Source: Sipunculus nudus
Taxonomy: Eukaryota > Annelida > Sipuncula > Golfingiida > Sipunculidae
DNA: 64,000 bases
Direction: 5' to 3'
Assembly: GCA_026874595.1 (NCBI GenBank)
Contig: CM049311.1
Location: 47,245,676-47,309,675, forward strand
The translations under genes and the position numbers were made by a program. Positions 10,260 through 21,826 of this stretch are shown piece after piece. The notes below the pieces were generated by a model, which saw only the letters and a program-made list of their open reading frames with translations, did no database searches and had not been told where the DNA came from. Each line of letters starts with the position of its first letter. Position 1 is the first letter of the stretch.

Positions 10260-13075
10260 AGCTCAGCTGACTATAAGTCATCTGAGCTATAGTCATGGTC
10301 CATTGTCCGTCAACCATCCGTCTGTCTGTCCGTCCGTCCGTCCGTCTGGATGTCCGTCCGTAAGACTGGCACGTTTCGACACCGTTGGATCTACGAATCT
10401 GAATTTCGGCATACAGTTAGATGTCCCCATAATCTCCTACCATGCCAAAAATTGGGTCAATAGGACTTCGTTCCTTTGAGATATTAAGGAAAAACCTCAA
10501 TTTTTTATTAGAAATCTATTTTCACACTTCAGGACTGCCTTATATCAAAACCACTCATCTGGTTTTCTTCATATTTACCATAAATATTCCTCTATATAGT
10601 TCCTATGTACATGCCACATATTAAGTCAGTATTATATAATTTAAAAAAGTTATGGGCCCAAACATAATAGACTTTGTAAAAAAATCAGGAAGATATTTGG
10701 TCACTTAAGACCAAAAGTGTTAAAGGTAGGGACTTTTTTTTCAGTAATACAACTTTAATTAATAAAAATTTAATTGTATACCAAAAATTAGATCAAAATT
10801 TGTTAAATTTTTTTAAATATTGGTAAAATTATAAAATTGGTACCTTAAATTTTGCCCAACTTTGGCCATGGCACGTTTTTTTCCTGTAAGTACTGTGGGT
10901 TTAATTTTCACACCATGTATTAAATAAGGATTTAATCTGTAAAAATCTGAAATTTGAAAATAAAAGCTGCAAAATTAGGCTAGTTATTGAATTTTTTTGG
11001 AGGCTCTTGTTGTATTCCCTTACATTGTCAGGCAGTCCACTTTGATGACTGTAGGTCATTCAGTGCACATCTCTATGCTCCCCAGGCTGTTGACATAATT
11101 TTAGATGTCCCCAAAATCTCCTACCATACCGAAAATTGGGTCATTAGGACTTTGTTCCTTTGAGATATTAAGGAAAAAAACTCTTGTTTTCCATAAAAAA
11201 AAGCCATTGTTACACTTCAAGGCTGCCTAATATCAAAACCACTGATCTGTTTTTGATCGTATTTAGTAATCACATTCTTTTATACATTTTCTATGAACAT
11301 ACCAAAAATAAGGTCAGTATTGGGTATTATTTTGAAGTTATGGGCCAAAACATAATGCATTTTTTAAAAAATCAGGAAATATATTTACTCACCTAACATG
11401 AGAATTGCTGAACCTAGAGACTTTTTTTCAGGAATATAATTTTATTTAATCAAGATTCAATTGTTTACCCAAAATTAGATCTGAATTTTGCAAATTTTTC
11501 AAGTTATTAGCATAAATAAAAAATCAATACCTTAAATTTTGTCCAACTTTGGCACTGTTGATTTAATTTTCCCAGCATATATGCATAAGGATTTAATCTT
11601 TTAAAATCTGAACATTCAAAAGAAATTGATTGGAATGAATAGCTTTTATTCATGTTTTCATACACCATGTCAAGTGTTGTTTACATCTAGCCCACCTAGT
11701 AGTACAGCCTTCACTTGCATTATGTAACCCACCCCAGGCAGCTTACCTTGGCCCAGCTTGGCCACTACTAGCAGGCTTCCCCTTTGCCCTGCACTTATCC
11801 CCCCCCCCCCCAGCTGGTGCATAAACTAGATGAATGTTATAATTTTTCTGTATTTTATTTTATTCTTGGACATGCTACATTTTAGATTTTGTTTTGTACC
11901 ACCAGGGTTACAATGATTAAAGTGTACATTTAATTGTGTCCACAAAGTGGTGTATTGCTGTGAAAGTGTGGATGTTCATGAGATAAGTAATTCCTTACTT
12001 CAGAAGAGTAAAAACTTCACCAGGTGTGAAATTGACTATTAATTCCAGTAATTAATTAAAACTGGGATAGTAATTAGCACAATGATATTGTTTGTCCCTC
12101 ATTCAACCAACAGTGTGTATACTTAATTTGAAAAGATGTTTTATTTTATCAAATTTACTGAATCTTTTATTTTATTTTGGTGAATAAAATTAAGCATGTC
12201 CTGAAAACTCCAATGTGCAAAACTTTGCCTGTCCAACTATAAATTTTCGTATGCAACACAGTATCTCAAAACTTTAACTGTTTTTCTTCATGACAGTCTT
12301 GTCAGAGTATTAGTTTGCAATCATATATTTAGAACTTTACTATAACCAAGTAGGAGGGCCCCTTTCCTCTTAGCTTTTCATATTCTTATATAAATGAAAA
12401 ACATTAGAATATTTTTACATCCACCTTCGTGCTGCCCTCACTTTTCCCTTCTCCGAACCCCATCCCAAAGTCAGCCTCAGTAAGCAAGAACAAGATGAAT
12501 CAGATATATTCATACTTTAATATTTTGTATAACTATTCGTCCATAGGTACCTATGTACATGCCAGAAATTATGTCAATATTGTGTAATATGTAGACATTG
12601 TGGGCATCACAATAATGTACCTTGTCAAGACTAAAGAGATATTGTGTCATACAGTCACATATTCATAAATCACTTCATCAGCATAGTTAATCATAACATC
12701 ATATCTGTCAAATTGAACGCTTGCAGACTACCATACACTTTAGATCCTTCAACAAATAGCCTTATCATCATTCTACTACTGCTTATTACTGCTGTCATTG
12801 CATTCATATTTGCTCAAATATATCACAATTTTCAACCCCTCCTAAATAAATAAAAAATAAACCACTATATTTGACTCTATTAACCCATTAGTCAGGTTTA
12901 TCATTTACTCACATATTACATTACCTTCCTTTATAATATGTACAATATGTATAATATGTATGCCTAACATGTACATGATATTCATAAGCTTTATCGACTC
13001 GATATAGTATCACAGTGGAGAAACATTTATAGTCCAATCACGATCAGCTGAGCGCCGTGACCCATGGGTCCCTTG
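10260..13075 (+). mobile_element. Inner copy of the same element family, nested in the outer one
   Basis: Begins AGCTCAGCTGACTATAAGTC at 10260, with its own CCGTCCGTCC stretch (10325-10370), and ends AGCGCCGTGACCCATGGGTCCC...TTG at 13075. The outer element's sequence reads up to 'catggcac' plus a T run and resumes 'cctgtaagtact' right after the inner copy, matching the uninterrupted equivalents at 9058-9090 and 10856-10890. Body segments related to the outer ones start at 10409 and 11091 (682 bp apart). The part from about 11650 to 13020 differs from the outer copy. No long ORF. Confidence 0.75.
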
Positions 13076-13077
13076 TT

Positions 13078-13290
13078 TCCTGTAAGTACTATGGATGTTA
13101 TTTTCACAGCATGTACACATAAGGATTTAATCTGTTAAAATCTGAAATTTGAAAATAAAAGCTGCAAAATTAGGCTAGTTATTTAATTTGTTTGGAGGCT
13201 CTTGTTGTATTCCCGCACATTGTCAAGCAGTCCACTGAGGTCACTGTAGGTCATTCAGTGCAACTCTCAATGCTCCCCAGGCTAGTATGT
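13078..13290 (+). repeat. Resumed third body segment of the outer element
   Basis: The sequence from CCTGTAAGTACT through 'ggaggctcttgttgtattcc' and 'gtcaagcagtccactg' repeats 9074-9275 closely, and 10874-11085 as well. This shows the segment was split by the inner insertion. Confidence 0.8.
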
Positions 13291-14900
13291 AATCCCATCA
13301 CTCGGGCAAGCCCTCTCTCTTGTTGAGCTTGATCAGGCTGCCAGCATAATACCACAGGGAGCCTTTCTCTCCCCCCCCCCCCCCCCCACCCCATTCTTTT
13401 GACAGACGTGTACTCTAAAAAAGATGAATCTTATAATTCACATTTTTTCAGCGATGAACAGTAACAAAAGAGACCCCTCCCTGACCCACCGCTTCGATAC
13501 ACAGGACTAGCTTAAAATTTTTATGTTAAAAAAATTCTTTTTGTTGAGACTTGGACAATTTTGATTTTTTTAAAGAAAAAAAATTTCAGGAATTTAATCC
13601 TAATATTCAAATATGGTAAAATTTTAGGACCTAATGTAAGTGCTAACTGACAAGATTTAAGAAGATATAAATACTTGGTAGCATTTCATTCATATCTCTT
13701 AAAGTTGGAAGGGCCTAGGTGTGAATAACACTGTTAAACCTAGTTTTTAAAATTAGGAATATTGGTCAAACTTTGTGGGATTAATTTTTAACTCATATGG
13801 CCATATATTTAACTTTTGAAAACTTAATTACCTTCACGCATTATTTGTTTATGAAATGGAGCTTTTATATGACACTCACCGTAGGCCCATTTTTTCCCTT
13901 GGTTCATCACTAAATGGTTTCAGGCCAAAGGTTTCATTTATTACACAGTCCATATGCTTTAGCTCATGTCCATTATTCTATAGTTTACAGAGGTTCATTT
14001 AAGCTGGGCCATTTTCTCTTAGCTTTTCAAATGGTTTCTGTAGTCACTTGCTTTGATTACAGATGCAGGGTCCCACTCCAGGTCACTGTAAGTCAGCTAT
14101 ACCAGGGTTTCTGATTTGTTACAGTCACTGGGGGAGATCCCCTGCTGTGACAAGTGAACAGTTATTCTCATATCACCATCCCAACCAAACACCCCCCCCC
14201 CCCCCCCCCCCCGCCCGGCAAACCCAACCCACCAAGTGTTATGCAGTAATTGTTATTGTTTTCACTGTATCTCCTTAATTGTAATGCTGTTTCCATCCAA
14301 TATGCAAAGACTTTCCTTGAAAAAATAATTCAAGGTGTAATCCAGAAGATACAATATTGTGTAATGTAGCATTTTTAAAGAAATCAATTTTCTTTTAAAT
14401 GATTTTAACAAATATAATTGAGCCCATCAGTATGCTTAAATTATTATAAAATATGAAGCACATTATGGATAAATAAAGACACAATTAAAAATTGTGAAAT
14501 CTAAATCAAGTATTATTTTTAGATATTTATTGTTTTGCAGATTTAAAAGATATATTTTTGTGGTAAAAAATTAATAAACATTTGTATGCATGATGTGGTG
14601 TTATCTGACAAGATTAAGATTTATGATGATGCAATTGAGAATTATGAATCAACTTTTATATTCAGATATATATGTTAAATTGGAAATGTATAGAAATATA
14701 AACTTAAACTAGAAAATAATTGATGTGATAAAAAAATGAGGATTTAATACAAACATTTGTTCATTATTTTCAGCAGAATTTGAGATCAGGCTTTGTTTGC
14801 CCTGTTTTATGTTGTTAATTAGCTATATTTCAACTGTATACATTTCATAAAAAAATACATATATATTTAATAATATATATTATACCAAAAAATAGATTCA
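13291..14900. other. AT-rich 3' half of the outer element, no gene seen
   Basis: It contains a C17 run at 13371-13387 and a C21 run at 14192-14212, and otherwise AT-rich sequence. No ORF or domain was recognised. It belongs to the outer element only if that element is as long as its ends suggest. Confidence 0.5.
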
Positions 14901-14924
14901 ATTGAACAAATGTGTAAACTACTG

Positions 14925-15075
14925 AAATGTCAACAGTTAATCGAAAAACCAACTAATGATCATGGTAATAGTACAGATCATTTGTTCACAAACTGCTCAC
15001 ATGCTTTAGTTTCAACATTAGGAAACACATGGTCAGGTCACAAAATATTTTTTGCAACAATTTCTTGCTCATCAA
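14925..15075 (+). mobile_element. Probable fragment of a non-LTR retrotransposon endonuclease
   Basis: One frame reads CQQLIEKPTNDHGNSTDHLF followed by TN, and about 20 residues later WSGHKIFFATI. The order QLIxxPT, then DxxFTN, then S(D)H matches the C-terminal part of the retrotransposon endonuclease domain, with the usual SDH changed to SGH. It stands alone about 130 bp before the 3' end of the outer element. Either it was captured by that element or it is a remnant of its coding partner. Confidence 0.45.
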
Positions 15076-15213
15076 TACAAACCAATCATATAAACCAACC
15101 ATGGCCTTTATTACCTCTTCCTCTTACACTTTATCTCCATTTGATATTATTTTAGATTTTTACCTTCAAAGTTAACGTCAGCTGAGCACAGTGACCCATA
15201 GGTCCCTTGTTTT

Positions 15214-15700
15214 GGGGTAGCTGTGGGCAAAGACCCACCTTACCCCTGGGTCACCTTACTCGGCCAAGGCCAACCTTCCCTATGGGTAGCTCTGGGCCCA
15301 GCCAGCCTTCCTTTGGGCTAGCTCTTGGCTTAAACCCTTTCCCCCTGGATACATCTGGGTAGGTCTGGGCCAAGACCAACCTTTCCTCTTGGTACTCCTT
15401 GGCCAAGACCAATCTTCATCAAAATTCTGTGTCAAACTGGATAACTAGTCTTCTCTTTGGGCATCTTTATGCCAAGACCATCCTCCCCTCTGTGAAGTTC
15501 TTGATCAAGACAGCTTGTGTAGCTCTGGGCAATAATCTACCTTAGCTCCAGGAGGCGCCAGGACAAACCAAAGCTCCATCTTTAGACAAAGAGCACTCTT
15601 AAATCTGAGCAGCTCTTGGTTGGGGAAAACATTCCTACTGGGCAGCCCTGGCAAATATCAACATTTCCTTAGTATATGACCATTATGCAGACCAGTCCTC
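15214..15700. repeat. Degenerate minisatellite, right half
   Basis: Starts GGGGTAGCTGTGGGCAAAGA right after the element's T run. This is nearly the same as 8431-8450 in the left half. Phrases of the type 'ccaagaccaaccttccct' and 'ctgggtactcc' continue with increasing divergence. Confidence 0.8.
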
Positions 15701-16175
15701 CTTCCTTTGGCTTTTGCTCAAAACAAGCAGTGGTTTACTAAGTACCACATGCTTTTATAAACACATAAAATTTGCCAATTTATATAATCAACTCAGTCCA
15801 GAGTTTCTGCCCATTAAGTGTTCCACTTCTCAACCAAGGTCCGTTTTTTTTAACAGACATCTGTATCAGATAGAAGCTTGTTTTGGGGGAAAACCTGACC
15901 ACGTCAAACAGAAAATATACTTGTTGCTTTGACCAAACTCCCCCCCCCCCCCCCTTCCATTGCCCGTTTTATATGTTAATACCCCGGTATGTCAGTAAAC
16001 ATTGTGGATCTAAAAAAGGAAACTTCAGAGTAGTATGTTGTTGAACAAAGAGACACAGAATATCATTAATTGTTAAATGTATTTAATATCACTCAGGTAT
16101 TGAATATTACATTTATCACTGAAATGATTACTCCATGATTATTATTGATTAGGGTGGTTATTTAAATGACTATAC
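15701..16175. other. No feature recognised
   Basis: It contains a C15 run at 15940-15954 and AT-rich sequence. It lies just 3' of the reverse-strand zinc-finger pseudogene and could include its old 3'UTR. No convincing polyadenylation signal was identified. Confidence 0.4.
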
Positions 16176-17816
16176 CTATCTGTGCCAGACACAGCTGTTA
16201 TAACACTTGTTCTTAAATTGATTCTTCTCCTGCATGGTCCCTAAAAGAGAGACAAGTTTATTCTTTACTGAGAAATTTTCTTCACAGTATTCGCACCTAA
16301 ATGGCATCTCTATTGTATGTGTCCTGATTTGTTTGGTAAGATCACATTTAATCCGGAAACCTTTACTACAGAACTTGCAGTGAAATGTCTTCTCTCCTGT
16401 ATGTGTCCTGCTGTGCTTGGCTAGGTCACCTTGGACACAGAAGCATTTACCAGAGTGTTCACATTTGAATGGTCGGTCTCCTGTATGGATTCTACCATGT
16501 ATTTCCAGACAACTTTTCCAAGTGAAACGTTTGTCACAGACCTCGAATTTGAATGGCTTTATCCCAATATGTGTTTAACATGGTTTATAAGATGGTTATT
16601 TCTAAAGAAACATTTACCACAGTGCACACATCTGAATGGTCTTTTCCCAAGACGTGTTAGCGTGTGTTCTGAGAGAATGCTTTGTCACAGTGCTCACACT
16701 CATATGGCTTTTCTCCTCTGTGTGTCTTCGTGTGTCTGACAAGAGCACTTTTGTCAGCAAAACATTTATCACAAAAACACATTTGAATGGTTTGTTTCTA
16801 CATGTAACCTCGTGTGCAAAATCTACTTTTCATTGAAAAACATTCTTCACAGTATTCGCACTTGAATGGATATCCTCTGGTGTGCAACGTAGTGTGATTG
16901 GCGAGGCTTCGCCTTTGAGAAAACCATTTACCACATATTCCACATGTGAATCGTTCATCCCCAGTGTGTGTTTTGATGCGTCTTTTAAGAGAAGTCCCCT
17001 GGGAGAAACAATTGCCACAAAACTCACATCTGAAAGGCATTTCCCCAGTGTGTGTCCTGATATGTTTATTTAGATTACTGTTGTTTGATATGAATCTGCC
17101 ACAGTATTCACATTTATATCTTTTCTGCACCAAATCAGAAGTGGATTCATTGGTTAATATATTTGCCTCGTGTACAGCTTCTGTACATTCTTCTTCAGGG
17201 TCTGTGTATTCAGCTTTCACTGGACCAGTGTTTTCAGGAACCATGGTTGATATATGCACTGTTATTTTATCACTCTCCTCTGGTACAGTCTCAGTCTTGA
17301 TATAGTTTGTCAGTTTTTCATGCTCACAAGTATCACTAGGTATTAAACCGCCAAAGTCACTGTGCAAATGTGATTCCTCACATGAGGAAAATGACTCCAC
17401 ATCTTGGCAGTGTGACTCAACATTTGAAGAATATGGCTCCTCATCTGAAGTTTGTGACTCCTCCCCTAAGCAGGGTGACACTTTTATTGAAGAACGTGAC
17501 TCTTGTGATTTTCAGTGTGATTCTTTTCTCAGAGATTATGACTCCTCTCCTAAACAATCGGACTCAGCCTCTTCCCCTGAAGGATGTGACCCCTCTGTTT
17601 GGTGACAGGAGTCATCCATGGAAGAATATGACTTCCATGCATATCCCCTTGGTCCCTTATTGACCCAGGCAGTTCTGGAACTGGACCATCCCCAGGACTT
17701 TTCCCCATCAAAACCTGGCTTTTGACCTTTGTAGTGTGATTTATCTCTACCACTTCTACCCTTCTCTATGTCACTCTGCTCAGATGTATCATCATCCATC
17801 TTCCTCAACTAGCAAC
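16176..17816 (-). pseudogene. C2H2 zinc-finger pseudogene
   Basis: Read on the minus strand, an acceptor TTTTCAG (at 17817) opens an exon with ATG at 17799 (MDDDTSEQSDIEKG). An acidic N-terminal region with repeated ES/EE motifs contains two in-frame stops, TAA at about 17536 and TGA about 30 nt further on. About eleven finger units follow. Fingers 1 and 3 are intact. Finger 2 ends RRIKTH (His to Arg), finger 4 is cut short by a stop at 16798, and finger 5 has lost one base between its cysteines. Finger 6 ends at a stop, and the frame shifts again before finger 8, which lacks its first Cys. Finger 9 reads CEHS (Cys to Ser), finger 10 KQIRTH (His to Gln), and finger 11 lacks its His pair. A last in-frame TAG lies at 16176-16178. 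The retained acceptor argues against a retrocopy. A spliced functional form is unlikely. Confidence 0.85.
16798..17481 (-). pseudogene. Longest surviving open segment of the zinc-finger pseudogene
   Basis: 227 codons open from a Met just after the second in-frame stop to the stop in finger 4. They contain YKCEYC...HIRTH, FRCEFC...RRIKTH and FTCGIC...HTTLH, joined by HTGE-type linkers. The frame is the same as that of the ATG at 17799 (distance divisible by three), so this is the middle of one gene and not a separate one. Translation from this internal Met would give three fingers, one broken. Confidence 0.7.
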
Positions 17817-18880
17817 CTGAAAATAAGCAGATGTACACTCCGTATATTGCAAAAAATATGCATGCTGTACTTTTGTTGTGAATCCAAGTCCATATAGTGA
17901 TAATTCTGAACGCAGGGAACAGAAATGTTTAATGTAATGGAAAGATGGGCTTTCATCTGATTGTTTCAACAAGGATATTTATTTTATCTAGCTGTAATAT
18001 CAGCATATTACACTGTTCACAGTTCCTTCAGGGTGATACAAAGGAAGCACTAAATGCTTTCGTATAATCCTATGCGCTTGGTGATAAATATCCAAATTAT
18101 ACCTTGGCTGCATGTGTCATAGCATTATAAAGAGAAAAACAAACATGTTATTAAACAATTTCATTTGTGCTTAACCTACATATATATTGTAATAGTGTCC
18201 TCAGTTTATGACAGAAACATAATCTGTTAATTTGCAGATTGTGTTTTATGACTGCATTATGACTAAGGTCCCCATCTCATAAAACAAAAATAATATACAG
18301 TGTCAGCAATGTTGGACATGATCTGTGTAAACTCTTGCTTAACCGTTTAAAGCTTTTGGGTGTATACCACTGTGCATGTGATACTAAGTCTAACAAACAC
18401 AAGTGGCTATGTTCGTTTTGTGCATTCATATAGCAAGAGAGCCTAAAATAGGAGGTTAAGAGGACTTGAAGAAATACATTTATGTTTCAACACATGCACT
18501 ACCAGACATGCTACTAAAATAATCTGTACAAGTGGTTGCTGCTTGTTAGATGCCATGAAGTGACAAAGGTAGCAAAAAAAGTGGGATCTACATGGTTTTG
18601 ATTAAAAATCGTTGTCTAAATTATTAAAGTAAAAGTGCTTCATCCTGAAACCTGTCAAAAGGCATATGAAATCAATGCTATGCATGTGACAGTCATTGTG
18701 ACATGTGCAAAATGGCCATGTCACATGCTCCAGTGAATGTTTGGTGTTGTCATAAGTTTACATTCAATACACAAGTTATACAATCATAGACTCCTGGTTC
18801 ATCTCAATGAATACTCTCAACTCATGAATACACTTCACTTTTACATCACACAAACATCATAACCTTTTCCTTGAAAATAA
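17817..18880. other. AT-rich sequence, presumed intron or 5' flank of the pseudogene
   Basis: It begins with the pyrimidine tract of the minus-strand acceptor. No ORF, repeat unit or RNA gene was recognised. Confidence 0.4.
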
Positions 18881-18884
18881 ACAA

Positions 18885-19280
18885 TGGCTGGGTTTCTGCA
18901 CCTCCAGCCAGAAAAAAATTCCACAACTTTTCCTGGACTTTAAAAGACCTTATCAAAAGTTTCTAAGATTTTAAGATATTACGTATCAATTTTATTCCAG
19001 ACTTAATGACCAACTTTTTTGTTTAAATTTTGCTATTGTGGGCATTCAAAACGCAAAATCACATGCTTCAGTATGAAGTTAACTCTGTACATCAAAGGAC
19101 TTTTAAAAGGAAGGTACGGTGCATTTTGCACAAGAAAGCCTGTTAAGCATACCAGAAATTTCAAGATTTATTCTTCCTTTATGTCAAAACTTACTCAGCA
19201 AGCCAAATTTCTATAACTTTCAAGGACCAGAGGGAAAAACACAAAATTTCAAGTACATTCAAGACCTTGACTTTTATGTT
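18885..19280. repeat. Possible dispersed repeat
   Basis: The left side reads 'ttccacaacttttcctggac' and the right side 'tttcaaggaccagaggg' with 'ttcaagaccttgac'. Such 'tttcaaggacc' phrases are typical of short dispersed repeats in animal genomes. No terminal repeats or target duplication could be fixed. Confidence 0.3.
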
Positions 19281-19840
19281 TTAAATACCATGACTTGCCA
19301 GGTTTTAAGGCCCTGTAGAAACTGTGGTCTCCTGCCAGCGACCCCATAAATCACAGATGTATAACAGAGAAATCAACCAGGCCATAAAAGGAATAACATT
19401 TACTAATATATATCAAAAGCAGGTGTCATTAAAAATTACACCTCTTTCTGCCGTTGGTGCAATTTTTTGTTCATTTAGCCCTACCAAGGAACATAACCAA
19501 TGAACAGACTGCATATATATCAGTGTTTTGCTAAAAACGTAAAATATAACAAAATTCCATCTGAAATTACAAATGATTATGAAAAAAAAATATATGTGAA
19601 TTCATGAATTGTGTAGTCATCGGACCGTGTATATGACCAGTGTGCTCAGTGAAATATTCCAGTCCGCAATCTCAGTGTCATTACCTCAAGCTGCTAAGAC
19701 TTATTTGCTGGGCTGGGGGTGGTAGTGGTTTTTTTTTGGGGGGGGGGGGGGGTGTACTCTTAATAGGTCATATCACGTTCACTTTGTTCCCCCTTCATTG
19801 ACCTATTATGACATTAAGCCTGTTTTATCATAGCCATGTA
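19281..19840. other. Unassigned, with a T/G homopolymer junction
   Basis: No gene seen. A T9 run passes directly into a G15 run at 19738-19752. Confidence 0.4.
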
Positions 19841-19859
19841 TCCGTTGTCAGAAAAACTG

Positions 19860-20660
19860 ATACCACCAAGCGAGGAATGCCCAGTGCCAATGTTGTTAAA
19901 TTTTGCTTGGACTGACAGCTAACGGGCCCGGCAACCCATGTGCACAGGCAACAGGCTCACACAGAAAGGCCCTACACCCTACCGGCACAGGGCTGGTTAG
20001 GTGTCAGACAAAACTAAATGTAACAAGATATTGGCTCTGGGCACTCCTCGCTGGGCTGTGGTATCCATTTTTCTAGCCCGATTTAATCAGACTATATTAT
20101 TGGCCCTGCCATGTATTGAGTCTGATAGCCATACAGTGAGAGTTTCTGCAATATAAGCCAACAATATAAGCCTAACAACGTCGGACCATTCATACGCTCC
20201 CGAGTCAGCGAAATCTTGCGCTTCTAAAGAAGCTACTGATTTTCCCGCTGCCTGCTTTGACCGTTTATGATGCAATTAAACACCAGGTGGTGCACATGGG
20301 CTTGTCTGCTGAAAATAAAACTGCTGATGTGACTAGAAGCCAACCAAATGCAAGTCAACAAACACTCGACAGGCATCAGGCTCCGCCCAGAAACCACATG
20401 CGGGGCAGTTCTCTCTGAGCCTGTGGCCTGTTCAAACGGTCGCCGGGGCGACAAGCTGTCACTCAAAACGAAATGAACAACATGGGCTTCGTGTATTCCT
20501 TGCTTGGCTGGTAAACCGTTTTGTCTTCCAGCACAGGGTCTCATCTGATTGGACCAAAATACAGTGCTCCCCTCTGGTGTAGAGATTCAGGATACGAGGT
20601 CATAACAAACAGGGCTTACGATATAGATAGTTGGCCTATGGGTAAAGCGCTGTGTAAAGA
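19860..20660. promoter_or_regulatory. GC-richer island, possible promoter region
   Basis: Compared with the AT-rich surroundings this stretch is richer in G+C and CpG (for example 'aacggtcgccggggcgac' at 20434 and 'ggctccgccc' at 20380). It contains no convincing ORF. Its position upstream of the reverse-strand zinc-finger pseudogene would suit the former promoter and first exon of that gene. This is inference from composition only. Confidence 0.35.
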
Positions 20661-20769
20661 GCGTAGACCATTCACAGAAAACCACAGAAAAACACCAAAT
20701 ATTAAAAAAAAACCCAGAAAATCAACTAAGCCATTTGTAGTTCCTGACTATTTTAATTATCTTAACTGA

Positions 20770-21050
20770 AAACTAACATAAAATAATATGATTAATATAT
20801 AAAGATGAACACTATACTGTATTTGGCATTTATTTCTCTTCTGTCAAGCTGCTGTCAGCAATGTTAGTAACCTTTTTGACCAACAGGTGGCTATACTTTT
20901 CCCTCAGTCGAAGTCCTGGTCCCCAGGCAAGTGCTAAAAAGTCGGGTTCTCCGGTCAATATAAACATCATATAAGAATAATATGACCCGATTACGTTCAT
21001 ATTAGACATATGTATTGTATAGGTCCTAATAAATCCCCCCCCCCCCCCTA
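20770..21050. other. No feature recognised
   Basis: AT-rich sequence with a C14 run at 21035-21048. Confidence 0.4.
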
Positions 21051-21054
21051 TGAT

Positions 21055-21680
21055 TTGCGGATCAAAAGGTAAAAGTTCAAGCTTGCAGGCCTTTGTTGTT
21101 CATGAACAAGTCAGGTTAAAGTTTTATGTTAGTCTCATTTCTCCATTGCTAATGAAGACATTTCAATAAACTGATGTATATTGACAATACCTAACATATC
21201 TATTAAAATGTTTACAATATTTAAATTTTAGAGCCAGTAATTAGACAAAATTTGTTCAGATCCCATCCCAGCTCAGGTTAACGTTTTTGTTTACTCTTTA
21301 TAACTCGACAACCACTTGCCCTATTGCTTTTCTATTTCACATGTACTGCATAGGGGATTGATTATCAATTCCCCTATGATTTAGGGATCAAAGGGTCAAG
21401 GTCACAGGTCCTGGTTGTTCAGGAACAAGTCTGGTTAAACTTTTTTTGTTAGGCCCATTGCTCCATTTGCTGATGAAGATATTTCAATTAAACTTAGTGG
21501 ACTGATGTACAGTGACAATATCCTGCACAGCTATTAAAACGTTCCCCATATTTTAATTTCTGGACCAGTAATTAGCACTTCACACACAAACTTTGTACAG
21601 ATCCAAAACCAGCTCAGGTTTAAGTTTAGGGATAACTCTTAATAACTCAACAACCATTCACCATATAGCTTTTATATTTC

Positions 21681-21685
<5 letters not shown>
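21055..21685. repeat. Two direct copies of a 319-bp repeat
   Basis: The landmark GTTGTTCATGAACAAGTC at 21095 recurs as GTTGTTCAGGAACAAGTC at 21414. The same order of phrases follows in both: 'tgatgaagacatttcaat', 'ctgatgtacagtgacaat', 'ccagtaattag', 'cagatcc', 'ccagctcagg', 'aactcaacaaccatt'. Copies differ at many positions, so the duplication is old. Confidence 0.8.

Positions 21686-21746
<61 letters not shown>
21685..21746. repeat. (AT)31 microsatellite
   Basis: Perfect AT dinucleotide run of 62 bp, directly after the second 319-bp repeat copy. Confidence 0.97.
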
Positions 21747-21748
<2 letters not shown>

Positions 21749-21826
21749 GATTAGGAATTTGGGGTTAAAGGTCAAGAATTTTCTGAATGTCCCATACCAG
21801 CGAGATCTGTTGTCCTCAGACGATTT

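Larger units (their letters stand above)
8494..15209 (+). mobile_element. Outer dispersed element (non-autonomous), interrupted by an inner copy
   Basis: Begins AGCTCAGCTGACTATAAGTC after a T run and ends CAGCTGAGCACAGTGACCC...GGTCCCTTG before a T run. The ends carry a short inverted repeat (GCTCAGCTG / CAGCTGAGC). Near the 5' end is a CCGTCC-rich stretch (8540-8580). The body holds related segments starting GCATAATGTTAGATG at 8597, 9281 and 9940, a period of about 660-685 bp. The third segment breaks off at 10259 and resumes at 13076, because an inner element sits there. No transposase or intact reverse transcriptase ORF is visible. Elements with this start, CCGTCC run and CTTGTTT end are common in molluscs; the superfamily is not clear to me. 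Confidence 0.7.

Noticed and set aside
12644-12853. 69-codon ORF with a hydrophobic segment
   Set aside because: It lies in the variable part of the inner element, has no recognised family, and is short enough to be chance in AT-rich DNA.
16431-17663. Plus-strand ORFs of 60-119 codons across the zinc-finger pseudogene
   Set aside because: They are antisense to clear C2H2 finger coding sequence on the minus strand.
20087-20769. ORFs of 62-103 codons in the GC-richer island
   Set aside because: They overlap each other on both strands, show no domain and look like by-products of higher GC content.
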